Source: Larimichthys crocea
Lineage: Eukaryota; Chordata; Actinopteri; Sciaenidae
NCBI RefSeq assembly: GCF_000972845.2
Contig: NC_040022.1
Span: 1,240,001-1,304,000, forward strand
Reading direction: 5' to 3'
DNA: 64,000 nt
In this document: positions 49,590 through 62,941 of the stretch, one piece after another
Numbering within the stretch: position 1 is the stretch's first letter
How the letters are laid out: each line of letters begins with the position of its first letter
Notes under the pieces: generated by a model
Told to the model about the DNA's origin: nothing
The model's database searches: none
Seen by the model: only the letters and a program-made list of their open reading frames with translations
Made by a program: the position numbers and the translations under genes

Positions 49590-49900
49590 AAAGCCTCGTG
49601 TTTTCGTGTTCACAAGCCTCCTGCATGTGAACAAAGTGCGACGGTAACATGCGAGACCTCGTGCATTATTACAAGCGTCCGTAATTGTGATACGGCGTGG
49701 TCGTCTCTCCTCACATCTTGGCGTGTTTGCAGCTGACGAATGTTATCTGAAGATGAAGAGCGTCTGCAAGGAATTCATTTGTACCTGTTACTAAACTCTT
49801 ATGAGACATGAGGCTAATTAAATCACATATTGTTATTATCATGCTAATATTGTGATCATATTGTAATCAGGGCCCCAGGCGCTGCAGGTGTTCTATTGGA
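49590..49900. promoter_or_regulatory. Candidate conserved non-coding block
   Basis: Repeat-free with TAATTA at 49815-49820, CCGTAATTGTG near 49680 and GTGATCATATTGTAATC near 49852. Inference only. Confidence 0.25.
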
Positions 49901-51883
49901 GACACTCTATTAACAATATTAGTTAAAACTTTGCAAACGAACAAAGCAGTCAGGTGAAAGATGTTTTCAAATGCTTTAAAGTTTGCGCACAGAGACAATT
50001 TTCATCTCACTCAGATACCTTAGCTGAAGCTGCAAGGTCGCAGCTGAATATTGTTTTTACTTCGATCCAGAAGATTTTACTTGAACCCATCCGTTTGTCA
50101 TTTCCTCCTGAGGGGCTCCACAGGAGACTTTTTACTTTATTCTACAATATTTCAAATTCAAATGTTGTTCTTTTTTCTCTTCCATATCTATCTGATGTCT
50201 GTAGCCTGTGATTATTTTGTAGATTTTGATTCTACGTTTTAACAACAAGTTATAAAGCACATAAAAGTAGCTGTCATGTATCTCAAGGACATCTTACATT
50301 CACCTCAATGAAGCGACACATATTGGACACTATCTGAACTATTCCTAAACATTTTCCCAATCTGCACATAATTTTTCAACTGATCTGACAGCTAGAAAGT
50401 CACCAAAATAAAATATAATTAGTATTAATAAATGAATAATGTTTTTTTGCTGTAACCTTTGTTCAGTTCACTTTAATACTGAGATAAAGTGTTATTGTGT
50501 AATACATTGTCTATATTTAGTTAAATAATAGTTTTTATCAGATTTTTAGTGCTTCTAGATAATGATCATCAGCTGGAGTAAAGTTACCTTTAAAGAGATT
50601 GAACAGATATTAAAGATATCACTGTTTTGTTAACTCAAAGATAACAAATGGCTGTGAATCAGCCGGCCACTCTGTTACGAATCATGTGAACACTCATCAA
50701 AAGCATAATTATTTTTCTTCAAGGATGTCTTGTATATTACCAAACAGTAAAAAGAAGAGGCAGCTATGTTATGATTGTAATCAGAGAAAGCTGAAACACT
50801 TCCAGCTTAATTACCACTTTGAAACCTGGCTGTGCGATAAAGCAGCACGCTGCCTGAGTCAGACAATATTTTTATATATACAGGTTCTACAGACAGACGC
50901 ACACGGGTTAAAATAAGCAGGAAAACGGTCAGTAGTAAAACCTATCTATAGTTTCTTTATAGTTGATTGAAGGCAGTGCTCAAGGTCACTGGAAAAACTG
51001 TGCGTGCTGATTATACACTGTCAGGGATTACATTACCTATTTAGAAATTAATCCCTGACATAGAAAAGGAAATGAATGAAAATATGACACAGACATCAAG
51101 GAGGGATTCCAACAAGTTTGTGCCCCGTGGAGAAAGTATCATTGTTCAGTGTTTAAGGGTAAAAATTAATTAAAAACACAATTACAATTAAACATTAAAG
51201 TGTACAAATGATACAGTTTTGCTTTGCATAGAGCAAAAAATAGTCATTATGTTTGAAGATACATGCAGTGCAGTCATTTCAGAGGTTCAAAATTATAAAG
51301 CATTCATTCATGCATGCTCAACAATTGTAGCATTTGTACAGTTGCTTATTGCCACAGTTTTTTTATGTTCGATTTTAGCCACGATCCTTGCTGAGACCTG
51401 TCGATCAGTTGAGAAACTGCAGGTCGACTGCAGAGCACTGCAGTGGGTGCTACACAATGCTGCATTGTAAAGCTCGACCTCTTGCCTTTACAATGTGATG
51501 ATCACAGTACTACCAAGGCCAACACTAAAATAGGGTATGGGAAAATACAAAAAAGGTTTCCATAATGCTAGTGCACTAAAAATCCATTATCCTCTCACAA
51601 TGAGTAACAATAATTTATGTGAACATTTTCTGCTAAATGTGATGTTTTACTGATGGAGCTCTGAGTGCAGGGTCAGCAGCGGAGCAGCTGTCCTAAAGCT
51701 GGCAGCCATTCAGAGTCTTTCTAGAGGACACGTCAGCAGGAGGGACCGGAGAAAAAACACTTGTATCATAAAGCCACAACTAGCTGCTGTTTATCTTTAA
51801 GTATATGTTGGTATATACCTCTCCGTAAGTCTAAAACTTGTTTTTACACTTCAGCTTTTGAGCAAATTTAATAAACTAGATGT
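49901..51883. other. Gene-free, no recognised feature
   Basis: AT-rich. An 83-codon frame at 51219-51470 contains a hydrophobic stretch but starts in plain AT-rich DNA and matches no known family. Confidence 0.4.
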
Positions 51884-52145
51884 ACCATGCCCATGTGGCC
51901 GGGCTCAGCCTTAGAGATCAGGGTTAGGAGCTCGGACATCTGGAATGAGCTCGGAGTAGAGGCGCTGCTCCTTCATGTTCAAACAACCCAACTGAGGGTG
52001 GTTCATGGCCAACTGGACAGAAACCCTGAGGCAGACCCAGAACCTGCTGGAGGGACTACATACCCCATCTAGTCTGGGAACGCCTCGGGATCGTCCAGGA
52101 GGAGCTGGATGAAGGAGAAGGATGTCAAGAATTGAAGGATTGATG
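51884..52145 (+). mobile_element. LINE 3' end, fragment 1
   Basis: Runs of codons resemble the C-terminal part of a fish non-LTR retrotransposon polymerase (EALLLHVQTTQL, then GNASGSSRRSWM in a shifted frame). It matches the second fragment at 59491-59800 in order of motifs. Broken by frameshifts and lacking the reverse transcriptase core. Confidence 0.7.
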
Positions 52146-55100
52146 GATGTAACAAGCTGTAGAAGTGCTTGTAAACAAACATGAGCGTGGTGTTAATGGT
52201 CTTATCTAACTCTTGAAAGAAAGCTATTTTAACCCAAACACCAAGAAGAAACCATGAAACAAGGATACCTCTAAGACGGGCCAGAGATTTGTTCATTGAT
52301 TAATTTATTGAGTGTTTTAATCAAGCAACATTTAGAGAAACTAAATTTTAGTTTAACCACAACCAATACAGATCAACTAGACCTGACGTTATGGAATAAA
52401 TTGGTTGACTATATTTTCAAATCCCCAAACCAGGACCCTTAAATGTTCATGCACATGCTCATGTGTGTACATCAAGATAGGGGAAAAGTTCTTTCAGTGT
52501 CTAGAACACCTACTGCACAGAGTGTACCTTTAACACCACGGATGCCATGAATGCAGCATTTTCATTGCCAGGTACTTTCTGAAGGGGTAAGCCTCCTGGA
52601 GCTCTTTAGAAAAGACAGACTTTCTCTTCAGCATGACAGCTAAACGTTAGCATGCTGACAGCTTCTGTCAGAAAGAGCCGCAAGCGCCATCGACTCACAA
52701 GCTGGCAAGCAGCCATGACAACAACACAATGATTGACATATATAGACAAATCCATGTTAGATTTAGATGTGTGGTGCATTGTTTGTTTTATGATAAACAT
52801 CTATGAGCTGAACTTGGGCAATCTCGGACAAACTGAAATAAAGGAATCGCTGCATGAAAAAGATCAGGAACATCGACATGTCGAGCGCACACTCGAGTTT
52901 TTAACATGAAGGTGATCCAGACATGCTGTGCCGGTCTGTGTGAGGACCCAGCCCATTTCACTTGTCTGAGACTGATGGCTTTCAAATCCTCCCTGTCTGC
53001 TGAACTCTGCTGTCAACACAGATTCCAACATACAAGCCAGGATAACCTATTTAGAGATTAATCTTTGTCTCATAAACACATTTATATGTCACCAATGGTC
53101 TAAACCATTTGGGAGGCTCGGGCTGTCTGGACTCTGCGTGCACAGCTCAGAGATGATATTGCTCTTAACATGGTTTTGTTCCCTGCAGTTGACATATTCT
53201 CAGCTGGCATTCTGTGGTGGATTTACTCCACGTGATTACATTTTTACCGCAGCCCATCTTCTCCCCTCACTTGACCTCCTAAATAAAGCAGTCTGAGAGC
53301 TCAATCCATTAATGTCACTCATGCACACAAATATCTTGTGACAGTTCCAGAAATAGGCTTTTAAAAAATGTAATTGTTATCTAGGTACACCGTCCCGTTA
53401 TCGGCTTTATTTTTTTTGTCTGCGTGAGTGAAAAAGCACTACTTTTTTGTGTTTATTGAATTTGTTTTTCTTTAATTAAAGTCTTCATTTATTCAACACT
53501 CTTTCCCCCCCACCGGTCTCTGTTTACCCTCAAACTGTTTCATTAATGTCAGCGGAGAGCTTCAGTGTCACGTAATGATCTGCACGCTCTCAAAAATTGC
53601 AGTTCTGGGGCACAACAAATTCTGGGTCAAATGAAAAATCTGCTTCTCAAAGCCCATGTCAGTAAATCTCCAGTAAATATTTAATGTTTCCAGTATCTTT
53701 CGCATTTGTTTTCCTGCCTTTAGAAACTCAAACTAATTCAGCACAGCTAATTGCTTTCTCACACACTCTCGTACTTCCGGGCGCCTCTCAGCGATCGTTT
53801 CTTCCACGCAGATTGTGTTTTTAATAACAAATGGATCTATAAGTAAGGAGCCTACCAGGGCTCGCAGTGATGAATAAGCCTTGTCAGCTTTATTGAGGCA
53901 TATATTGTTTTCTGGGACGTTAGACGAATTCATCTGACGAGTATTGTGTGAGAATGATTAAAGGGGAAGACACCGCTGAGACTTGTGTCAGTACTCTGCT
54001 ACTTTGGAGGAACACCTACCAAGGGGCTCACGGGTCTTGCTGTGCTGTACTCTTAATTATTTTTTGGGTTACTGTCCCAGTGCTCCAGATTTAAAAGCAT
54101 GATTCAGCTCTGAAACGTGGTAGCTGAACAGATTCACACCCCGTAAAAAGACTTCATGCTTCTTCCCGTCATGCTCCGTCTCCTTTAGGGAAATCCCTTC
54201 ACATAGGCAAGCTGGCAGAGACGCTGTTGGCATGACTGCAACATCAAACAGACTTGAATATCGTGTCTCCTCCTTTGTCCCTGAAGTGCTCATGTCACAT
54301 AAACTTTCTATACTATATGTGATATGTATGATGTAACAGGACACTGGGAAATAATGGGAGCTTCTATCCTGAAATAGCACAGTGTTTCTGTAACAAATAA
54401 AAAAGTTTTACTGCAAACCAAGAAAACTCACACTTGCCCCCATCCAACTCCACCGAGCACATACCGCTACATTTTTAGGATTTAAGATTTTAGGTGTCAC
54501 CTGACCTTTAGTTTTTCTGCTAATCACTCCTAATTTGCTACCTGATGCACTTCATCTACTTTCTGTCCTGTCATTTGTGAGTCTGAATTCTCAGTGTAAT
54601 ATTTATGTCATTAAAATGTCCTGCAATGGAACCAAAAATGTGGCATCCCTACTAGGTACATTGTGTTTTACACCTAATGGCACAAAATGATGCTTCTTAC
54701 GTGTCTGAATTATCAATTATTAATATTAAATGGTGCTCCTTCGGGCTGTGTCCGGCCCCATGCACTAAGGCCTGGAAACCACACACTCACCAATGAGGTG
54801 CTACGTCTCTTTGTTTGTCTATTGATGGAGATATTTGTGAATCGCATTTATCTTGCCAGAAAACAGTGGAATGCTGCCACCTGAGCTGATTCGAGCATCT
54901 GATTATGATGGTGCCTTTAAAGCAACTAAACATCAAGAGAAATTCACTGTGTCGTTGCCATAGTGGCTGCTGTTCAGCAAAAGTTACAAAGTCTCCATTT
55001 AAAAGTTGATTCTCATCATCGTTTTAATATTTTGTCTGCTTTTAGTGAATCCTGTACATTTGAATCTCCCCAGTCGACAAAACAAACTTTTAACATCGAG

Positions 55101-57284
55101 GTTATTTGCACAACCTGAGCCGGCGACAGCCCCAGATTTAATTTCCGACATGTGCTATGCGTCTCCTCGTGCCACCTGTTGGAATAACATTTCAGTCTTG
55201 TATTTCTCTCTCGGCTGACATAAAGTATAACAGCCAGACTTTTATGGCCAGGGGCAGAGTACAAATGAGGACATGAAAACAACGTGATCCTCGTAGCAGC
55301 ATGTTCATTATGCATATTCGCTTCCATATGCTTGTAGTTTTCCCCTCGCAGTCATTCTCAGTTTATTTCACTCAAACTTTGCCCTCTAACAGGTCTGATT
55401 GACTCGGCCCCCCCTCCCACTCGCTCCCGCAGAGCAGAAATTAGTGTTGAAATTCACACGCGACCTCTCTGTGCTCTCGACTCCAGCGTGACCCCACCAC
55501 ATGGGGTGTGTTCGGGGTCGACAGACGATTATCCCTCGCCTCCTTTGTTGTCAGAGATTGTCTTTCTGCTCCAGTGCTCCCCGTCAATAGAGATACAGAT
55601 ACTACCAATTTGTCAGAGCTCGACAAGATACCTATGTTTCGACCTACGGTGTTGTTCTGCATTGGTCAGAGGGTTGTTGTGTACAGTGTGTATCCATTTC
55701 CCTCTCTCTAGTTTGTGTTTTCTGCCACCCCCAAACTAGATATATACAAATGAGCTTGAGTTATGCTCAAAAAAGAGAGAACTGGTCACATGTGAGATAT
55801 AAAAAGTCATGAGGTTACATGGCAAATGCAGAATACGGTGTGGGGTTAGGATTTTCTCGTGTCCTGCTAAAACTGGCCAAAGGATTTTGTTGCTGATGTC
55901 CTTTTTATACAGCATGAGGTCAACAAGGTCTGTTGATCGTGACCCTGCCTCACCTTCTGTAAGAGTTGCTCATCTTTTACATGACCTGCAAGGTCGAGGT
56001 CAGGAAGTACAAGCGTCTGCCTGTTCCTCTGCAGGCTGAAGAGGTGGTGCTCGTTGAGTTATAGTACCAGACCAAACACGACCACAGCCGTGCTCATAAT
56101 CAGTGCACCAGCACAGCATCTCTGCTTTTAGTTAACAGTCCTACAAGCTCTATTTAGTGACACGGACAGTTTTTCCCAGACAGGGCAAGTGCTAATATGT
56201 TTGTTTTAAGGTTCTGTCAACTCTACAGAAACACTATGTAGCTGTTAAGTATAATACAGTTTTCTGATGCTGTTGATAGTTATTGCATGGAAACTCGGGT
56301 CCTCTGTGGCTTTTAATATTATGAATTGTTTTCATGATAAAAAGCTGGACAACGAGAAGAGAACATGAAGTGGAAGGCGAGTTGAAAGGAGGAGACTGTT
56401 ACAGTAAAGCCACTCTGACGTGATTATTAATTATTCAACTTCATTACATCCATGTTTTTTAAAGCAATATAATCCCAAATTGCCGCTCCGTCTTACTGCC
56501 TGTATCAGAGACTGCCAGATGATAAGTGTAGCAGAATAAATAAAGCAGCCTTCCTTTCATGAGTCCGCCTCTTTGCATCACAAGAAGATTACGATGATAA
56601 ACTGTTTGAAAGATTTGCAGCATGAGAGTTTTCTCATTTATCTGCAGAAAAACTGTCGGTAAGGAGATAAAGCTTTAAAAATCTCTCGTTAATTTTATTC
56701 CTCTAAGCTGAAAATAATGATTTTACAGTGCAGATTGGTGGTTTCACGTCAAAAACAAATGCTCCAACAGAGGTTATCATGTACAACAACGCTGCACTGT
56801 AATTTGAGGGATTTAAAAGACCCAATTTGAGCCAAATAACTTGAACAGACTGTTTTTCTTTTAGATAAAAAAAGATATGTTGTTGTGCCTTCAGCTTCTC
56901 GTTGCATTTATTGAACCAGAACTTTCTCTCACTTTCTTTTTTTCTCAGTGTATCCATAGATCACCGGACGACAGGAGACAAAAATGCTTTTCGAGCCGTA
57001 AAAAGTTGATTTTGTACAGCATATGGTTACAATTTCACCTGATACTTTCCTTAGACTTACAGTATGAGGACACCTGAAATGAATATCTTTCTTCTTCCTG
57101 CTCTTTTACCTGAGATGCGCGTGTGTTATTGAGACAATTCATCACTGTCATCTACAAGCCACGAAGATTTCATCCCGTCTACGGGGACATACTTTGACTG
57201 CTAACGTCTAATTTTCTTCTTCTCCTCTCCCTCGACTTCTCTTCCTCTCTTGCCTTCTCACCTTTCCCCCCTCTTCGGCTTCCA
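52146..57284. other. Gene-free stretch
   Basis: No exon or clear repeat recognised. Part near 55050-55330 (CTTTTATGGCCAGGGGCAGA and following) is repeat-free and might be constrained. Confidence 0.4.
53150..53345. promoter_or_regulatory. Candidate conserved non-coding block
   Basis: Repeat-free with CTCCACGTGATTACATTTTT, containing a CACGTG E-box beside a homeodomain-type core. Inference only. Confidence 0.22.
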
Positions 57285-57720
57285 GTGGATCGTTAATGCA
57301 GTCCTTGTCTGCGCAATCCGGCCTGCATGGGTATTTATTAGCAGCTGTCACATATTGGCTGCATCAATAATTAGTCACTGTAAAGCCATTTGGGTCCTAA
57401 TTACGGGCGGGGTCCATCGTTGGGGTGATCCATCAACTTGTCACACACGTGTAGCTCACATGCAAATGCAGGCGTCTCGGGTACATGTCAATGCCACATC
57501 GCTGCAGCGCATAATGAGGTGATACAGTAGGAAGATGCTGTAATGACTCATCTCCAGGAGAAAGACAGAGGGAGAGAGCGCTCAATAAATTCTGATGTAA
57601 TCACTAATTTTAGGGGCAAGTTGTGATGCAATTAAACACTGTAGAACATTTATATCTTCATTACTTATTCATCAGGACGGCATCTGAATTTCTCCTCACC
57701 CATTAGCCTGTGAGAAACAA
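57285..57720. promoter_or_regulatory. Best candidate conserved enhancer block
   Basis: About 430 bp of repeat-free sequence with two TAATTA homeodomain cores (57368-57373, 57398-57403), a perfect POU octamer ATGCAAAT (57460-57467) and an AP-1 site TGACTCA (57544-57550). This motif density is typical of developmental enhancers in vertebrate gene deserts. Target gene unknown; nptx1 is the only gene seen. Conservation was not testable. Confidence 0.4.
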
Positions 57721-58208
57721 TGTGAAACTGGTCATTTCTCTTCACCAAAGTGCACAACACGAGTGCAATATCTTTTTTTTCTTTCAGTGGTGACAGAGTT
57801 GTTTTGTTTTCTCCGTCTATTAGATTTTGTCACCTTCGCTGAAGTGAAAAACTCAATTGTAACTTTGCTACTTTCCTCTTTCCCTCTCTTTTTTTTCCCT
57901 TCTAAATCTCACATTTCACAAAGGGCCTATAAACCTGCGCTCTCTCTGAAGTCTCTAATCATAAAGATGCTTTTTAGATTTTAGAATAGACGGTTGCTAT
58001 TCTCCGTCCTCCTCTTAAGACCCTGCACATATTATTGGATGTTTACCTGCTGTAAATAATTTACACAGAGGATTAACGTTGTGGTCGAGTGTTTGTGCGC
58101 TGCGTGTGATGTGGATACATTTCTTGTGGGAGTGTTTGTGTGTGCAGTCGCAAATGCGTGATGCACAGCCTGTCGGCAGCCATTGATCCATGACGTTTCT
58201 TGGAGTAA

Positions 58209-58211
<3 letters not shown>

Positions 58212-58241
<30 letters not shown>

Positions 58242-58358
58242 CTCTTTTTTTTGTTTGTTTGGTTTCTCTTTATTTTTTGTGCACCATTTACCATTTTAAC
58301 ATTTGCATGTGTAAAATATGTACATTTGTTAAGCTCTGCGTGCTGTGAGGATCTATAA

Positions 58359-58403
<45 letters not shown>
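58212..58403. repeat. Two TG microsatellites 120 bp apart
   Basis: TG runs at 58212-58240 and 58362-58403, separated by T-rich DNA. Long His-Thr frames on the minus strand arise from them. Confidence 0.95.
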
Positions 58404-58404
<1 letters not shown>

Positions 58405-58930
58405 CGCACATGATGGGTCATAAAACAAGTCTGATAGAGCCCGGTGCATTGGTGAGCACATTATCATCAACTGGCCTCAGACTTTTATGGCCTGCCACAC
58501 CTCTCACCGTACCACAGCTCACTGGTGTTTTATGAGTGCTGCTGCCACATACAAGACAGGAGAAAGGGTGCAGGGGAATGGTGGAGGGGGGCCTGAGATG
58601 TAAATTATAGACTGCCGGCTGTGCTAAAGGTACCGGAACAATCACAGAGCTCTTGGTCATGAGATATGAGTCCCCAGACGAAGAGGGGAATGATGAGGTA
58701 GGCAGAGGGGATAACATGGAAACTACAGCATCGACCGACACTTCACTAACAAGATCACCATCATCAAGCAAAAAAAGACCCCCAAAAATAACATTATTTT
58801 TAGGCATTAGAGGCCCGCATACAAATATGCACTGAGTACAAAATAATGATCGAGCAGGAATTAGACGCTGAGCGTTAGAGGTGCTGTGTGAAGTGGAGGG
58901 TTTAATGATTTAGTGCCATGTTTGGCTCAA
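58405..58930. promoter_or_regulatory. Candidate conserved non-coding block
   Basis: Repeat-free, with moderate GC, right after a TG microsatellite. Contains ACTTTTATGGCC, also present near 55239-55250. Inference only. Confidence 0.27.
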
Positions 58931-59490
58931 CAAAACTAAATGCCTCTCGAAATCCATTTATCTTGAATTTAACAGTTGAGAATGTTCTCTTGGCTCGTGA
59001 TGCAGGTAGTGTGACCCAGTTACTGTGCAATCTGATGAATTATTTTGTCTCTGATCTTGGTCTAAGTCCAGCTCAACTGGGTGTAGCAGCAGCAGCAGAT
59101 GATGATGCTATTTTTTAAATTTTTTTTTTTTTTTTGGGCCCCATCAGGATATGATGCCCTATTCAGCTCCTGTGCTGAAACACTGCGAGTCCACGTTTCC
59201 ACAGTCATGCTGATTTTGGGGGATTATCAGATCATCAGAAATGAGGATGCTGCAGCTGCCGAGACTTTTGTGTGTTCATGCACCACATGCACACAAACCA
59301 TCATCATCAACATGACTGTGTTTGTTTTCATCCGTATTACCTTCATGCTTCTATTTTACTACATATCACAGGCAAATATTGTACTCGAGTTGCTGCCCTA
59401 AGTGAAGGAGTATCCCAGGGTCTTGGTCAGAAGTGGTGAGAAAGCAGAGCATGAGATGGTCGGTTGGTTGGTGTAGCATCTGCAGTACGT

Positions 59491-59800
59491 TGCAGCCCTC
59501 ACCTATGGTCATGAGCTTTGGTAGGTGACTGAAAGAATGAGATCATGGCTTAACAAAATGAGCTTCTTCCACCAGGTGGCCTGGCCCAGCCTTAGGGTGA
59601 GGAGCTTGGAGTTGCTGCTCCTTCACGTCTAAAGAAGCCAGCTGAGATGATTCCCCTGGGCGACTTTTTTTTGGAGGTGTTTCAGGCACATTCAACTAGG
59701 ACGAGACCCTGGGCAGACCTAGAACTGGAGGAACGTCTGGAACGCCCTGCTAAACCTGCTGCCCAACCCCGGATAAGTGGAAGAAAATGGATGGATGGAG
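59491..59800 (+). mobile_element. LINE 3' end, fragment 2
   Basis: Reads TYGHELW at the left, then LLLLHV, GRDPGQT and finishes with a CCCCGGATAAGTGGAAGAAA ATGGATGGATGG tail, the recalled 3' end of a frequent fish LINE. Frameshifts and stops show it is dead. Confidence 0.8.
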
Positions 59801-61533
59801 TTTAGTTTAGTTCTCTGCAGATTAATTTTAAAATGATGTATTGTTATAGATCAAAGTACACCGCAGTAGTAGTTCAAATTAGCTCCACCTTAGTCAGCTA
59901 CATGTGAATGTGCCACAACACATAAGAGCATCAGGAATTAATAATATGATGTAATAAAGTATGAAAATATAACCACTTTGTTGCACAATAGATTCTGTAA
60001 TTTAGTTAGATTTGGTTGCTGATTCTTTTGTACTTTGAAAGAAGTAACAATTCCCACTTTGATAACTTGTAATTGAGTATTTCCATATCAAGGCTATAAA
60101 TACTTTTTGACACGGTGCTGCAGATTCAACTTCACTGAAGCGATAACAGCGAGGTTACAAGATGAAAGCCTGCAAGTGGACCATACACACTGTTGTCTAA
60201 ATTACTTAGCCACCTTCTACATTATTGATATGCTTCATTAGGATGAGAATAATTGTCTATTGGCAAGCCCATCGCCCAGAGTTACCAGTGCTGAGTTGTA
60301 GCACTGCTGACTGTGCAGTAGCACATGGTAAAAAGATCTTTACTGTCACTATGAAAGATGCCACACCTCCAGTCATCATGCACCACCTCAGTAAAGTTGA
60401 TCCCGACCTGAAGGCTACACCTCGCAACACAGCAAGACTTAAATGTTGAATGGACATCTGCTTTTTTTTTTTTTTTTTTTTTCGGATTGGTATTGATTCA
60501 GGACTCTGCTGCAGCATCAACCTGCTTTGTAAAGGCTTTCTAAAAAAAGACTGTGACAATGCTGAGTCCTCACCATAATCATTAAGGCCATCCATCCAGC
60601 TCTGTTTTACTGTGCGCACCACAAGTCTGAACATCTGCAGTGTGTGATCCCTGTGAGCAGTTGAATGGTACTCAGAAATCAGTCAGCGGAGAGACACCCT
60701 GACACTTTGTTTCCAGGGGGGGGGCAATCAATCACCCAGAGGAGTGAGGCTGATTATTTAGCCGGGACTCGACTTACTGGAGTGAAAGTTGGTGCATAAA
60801 AAACGTCCTGAATTCCTTCAGGGGACAACAGGTTTGTTATCGAGTCTATAAAGACGACACACAGTCCGGCAAGAGTGCCGCACTACAAGGTTCAGAGGGA
60901 AGAGCTTGTTTTCGACCTGAGCAGAGTACAGCATCAGAAATTGATGAACTCTGTTCTGATGTATAAATCATGTATGTTTAACAACAAGTTGCATCATCCC
61001 AGTTTGACCTTTATCTCCAATGATGCAGTCCTACTTCAATGACGTGCCGTGGCAGCCCAGGGTTGGGATCCAACTTGTGACCATTTGCTGCATGATGTTC
61101 CCCCTCTCTCCCCAACTTCCTGTCACTCTGTTTCTATACAATGAAGGTTCAAGGTTCCCCAAAAACACTGTAATACTGCGATACACCAACTGTGTATCTA
61201 TGTAGCTACTCAGCACCACACAGACAAAGTTGAAAATAGCTTTAGCAGCTCAAAAGCCGGATATGTCCCTCAGGAATTAGACCAGACCAGAGATAAAAAT
61301 GTAAAAAACGAAAGTGAATATTGGACATTGTTTAGTCATAAACTCCAAACAAAAGCTAATGATGCTCTGTGTGATAATATTTTGTATTTACAGCTTGTTT
61401 CACTCCCCGCGAGTGGCCAAAAGCATTAAATGCTCACATTTTAACGACACTTTTTCAATACTTTCACTGAATTTACTGTTTTTTTCTTAGCGGTAATGCA
61501 TCTAAAATAGATTTTTCTTTAAAGTTTTATGTC
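59801..61533. other. Gene-free; T-run and G-run
   Basis: Has a T-run near 60462-60482 and a run of about eight G near 60716-60723. No exon recognised. Confidence 0.4.
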
Positions 61534-61619
61534 CGCACCAGTCTTAAAGTTGTGTTTTCTGCTACATGGAGATAAACGCACCAGTCTTAAAGTTGTGTTT
61601 TCTGCTACATGGAGATAAA
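61534..61619. repeat. Perfect 43-bp tandem duplication
   Basis: 61534-61576 is repeated exactly at 61577-61619 (unit begins CGCACCAGTC and ends GGAGATAAA). No mismatch, so the duplication is recent or an assembly artefact. Confidence 0.97.
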
Positions 61620-62825
61620 ATTGACTGCATTTTACAGTTTAAAGTCTTCTTATGGCAGGTTCAGCATGAGGGCTGTATAGAGTAACAGAAAAAAACACTG
61701 AAAATGAGAGAAAAAACTAATAAACTGAGGTACTGATCATGCACTAGTGCTCTGGTTTTAGTAGTTTGTACACAGATTTCTTTATTAATCTGTTTTTAAA
61801 TAAAAAAAATATGAAATTAATGAGTCCTGCAAAGACGTCAGAGTGGACGAGTCTTTTGAATTCCTCTCACACATCGTCTGATGTCACCAGATGAAATACC
61901 TAAACCCTCGTCTTCCCGTGTCAACAGGAGTCATGGTGATCTCATTTTGAGCAGTAACCTTTATCCAGCTGACCACTATGTTCTCTCATAACCAAGTCAT
62001 AAATCACACACGACGCCTGTCACACAGAGCAGAGGTGCTCCTCGGGTCTTGTATAGGTTTTCTGCTTCAGCAGGTCCAGCTCTCATCAAATATCATTCAC
62101 GGTGATAATCCCAGCGGTGGTGGAGGGGGTGGAGGCTACGCTCCGAGGTGTAGGAGGTTCGCCATTTATCTCCTCCCGTCTGGTTTGTGTGTATTTGTGT
62201 GAGTGTCTGCGCCTGTGTGTGTGAGCATCTGTCTGCGTCAGTGTCTGCACGCAAAGCTTTGACCGAGATGAAAGGAGTTCATTTAAAGACCCATCCCTGG
62301 ATTTGTTTGAAGCTTTCAGTTTAGTTCTGGTGATAAATTCATGTTAATTTATCACAATTACTGTTAAATCTGGTAGAACTTTAGTCGACTTTAAGATTTG
62401 TTTTAGTTCTAATTTTCCGTTTACAGCCTTTGTAGTTATTTCACATGAATTCACACGAATGCCACATGACCAATTTTGCATCCGTTGACATCAGTTATTT
62501 CCCAATTATCTCCTTGGAAGCACAATTACAAGAATTTCCTTGAGAACAGCTTGTTTTTGTAAATATTCTATTAATGGACTCTTTATACTCCATAGTTGTT
62601 GAAACGTACGCTCTCCTGTAGATCATTTTTGTATTCATACTAGTTTAGCTGTTTTTTTGTGCCCTGACTGAAGGACTCTCCAGATAACGAAAGCAATTAA
62701 TTGGAAGTGCACTGATTGTATCATGTTGTATCTTTACAATGAATTTCTTTTGAATTTACAGCTACACATGAGTTTGTTTCTTTTAAATCCTTGAGTCTTT
62801 ATTTGATAGAAGCAGCTAAAGAGTA
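61620..62825. other. Gene-free, no recognised feature
   Basis: A GGTGGTGGAGGGGGTGGAGG stretch lies near 62115. Nothing else recognised. Confidence 0.4.
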
Positions 62826-62941
62826 TGAAGAAAGTGGGCAGAGAGAAAGAGATGAGAGAGAGAGAGATGAGAGGACACAAGTTGGAATCAAACCAGAGCT
62901 GCTGCAGTAAGGAGTGACCAGATGAGCCACCTGAGCACCCA
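62826..62941 (-). repeat. tRNA-derived SINE head, minus strand
   Basis: On the minus strand GGTGGCTCATCTGG resembles a tRNA A box and GGTTTGATTCCAAC a B box, about 35 nt apart as in a tRNA, followed by a CT-rich tail. It matches a recalled fish repeat. Not a functional tRNA: no plausible acceptor stem. Confidence 0.6.

Noticed and set aside
51219..51470. 83-codon frame with a hydrophobic stretch
   Set aside because: One possible membrane segment is not enough. The surroundings are AT-rich non-coding DNA and no family is recognised.
62826..62941. Possible functional tRNA gene
   Set aside because: A- and B-box-like sequences are present, but no acceptor or anticodon stem forms convincingly. 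It matches a SINE head.
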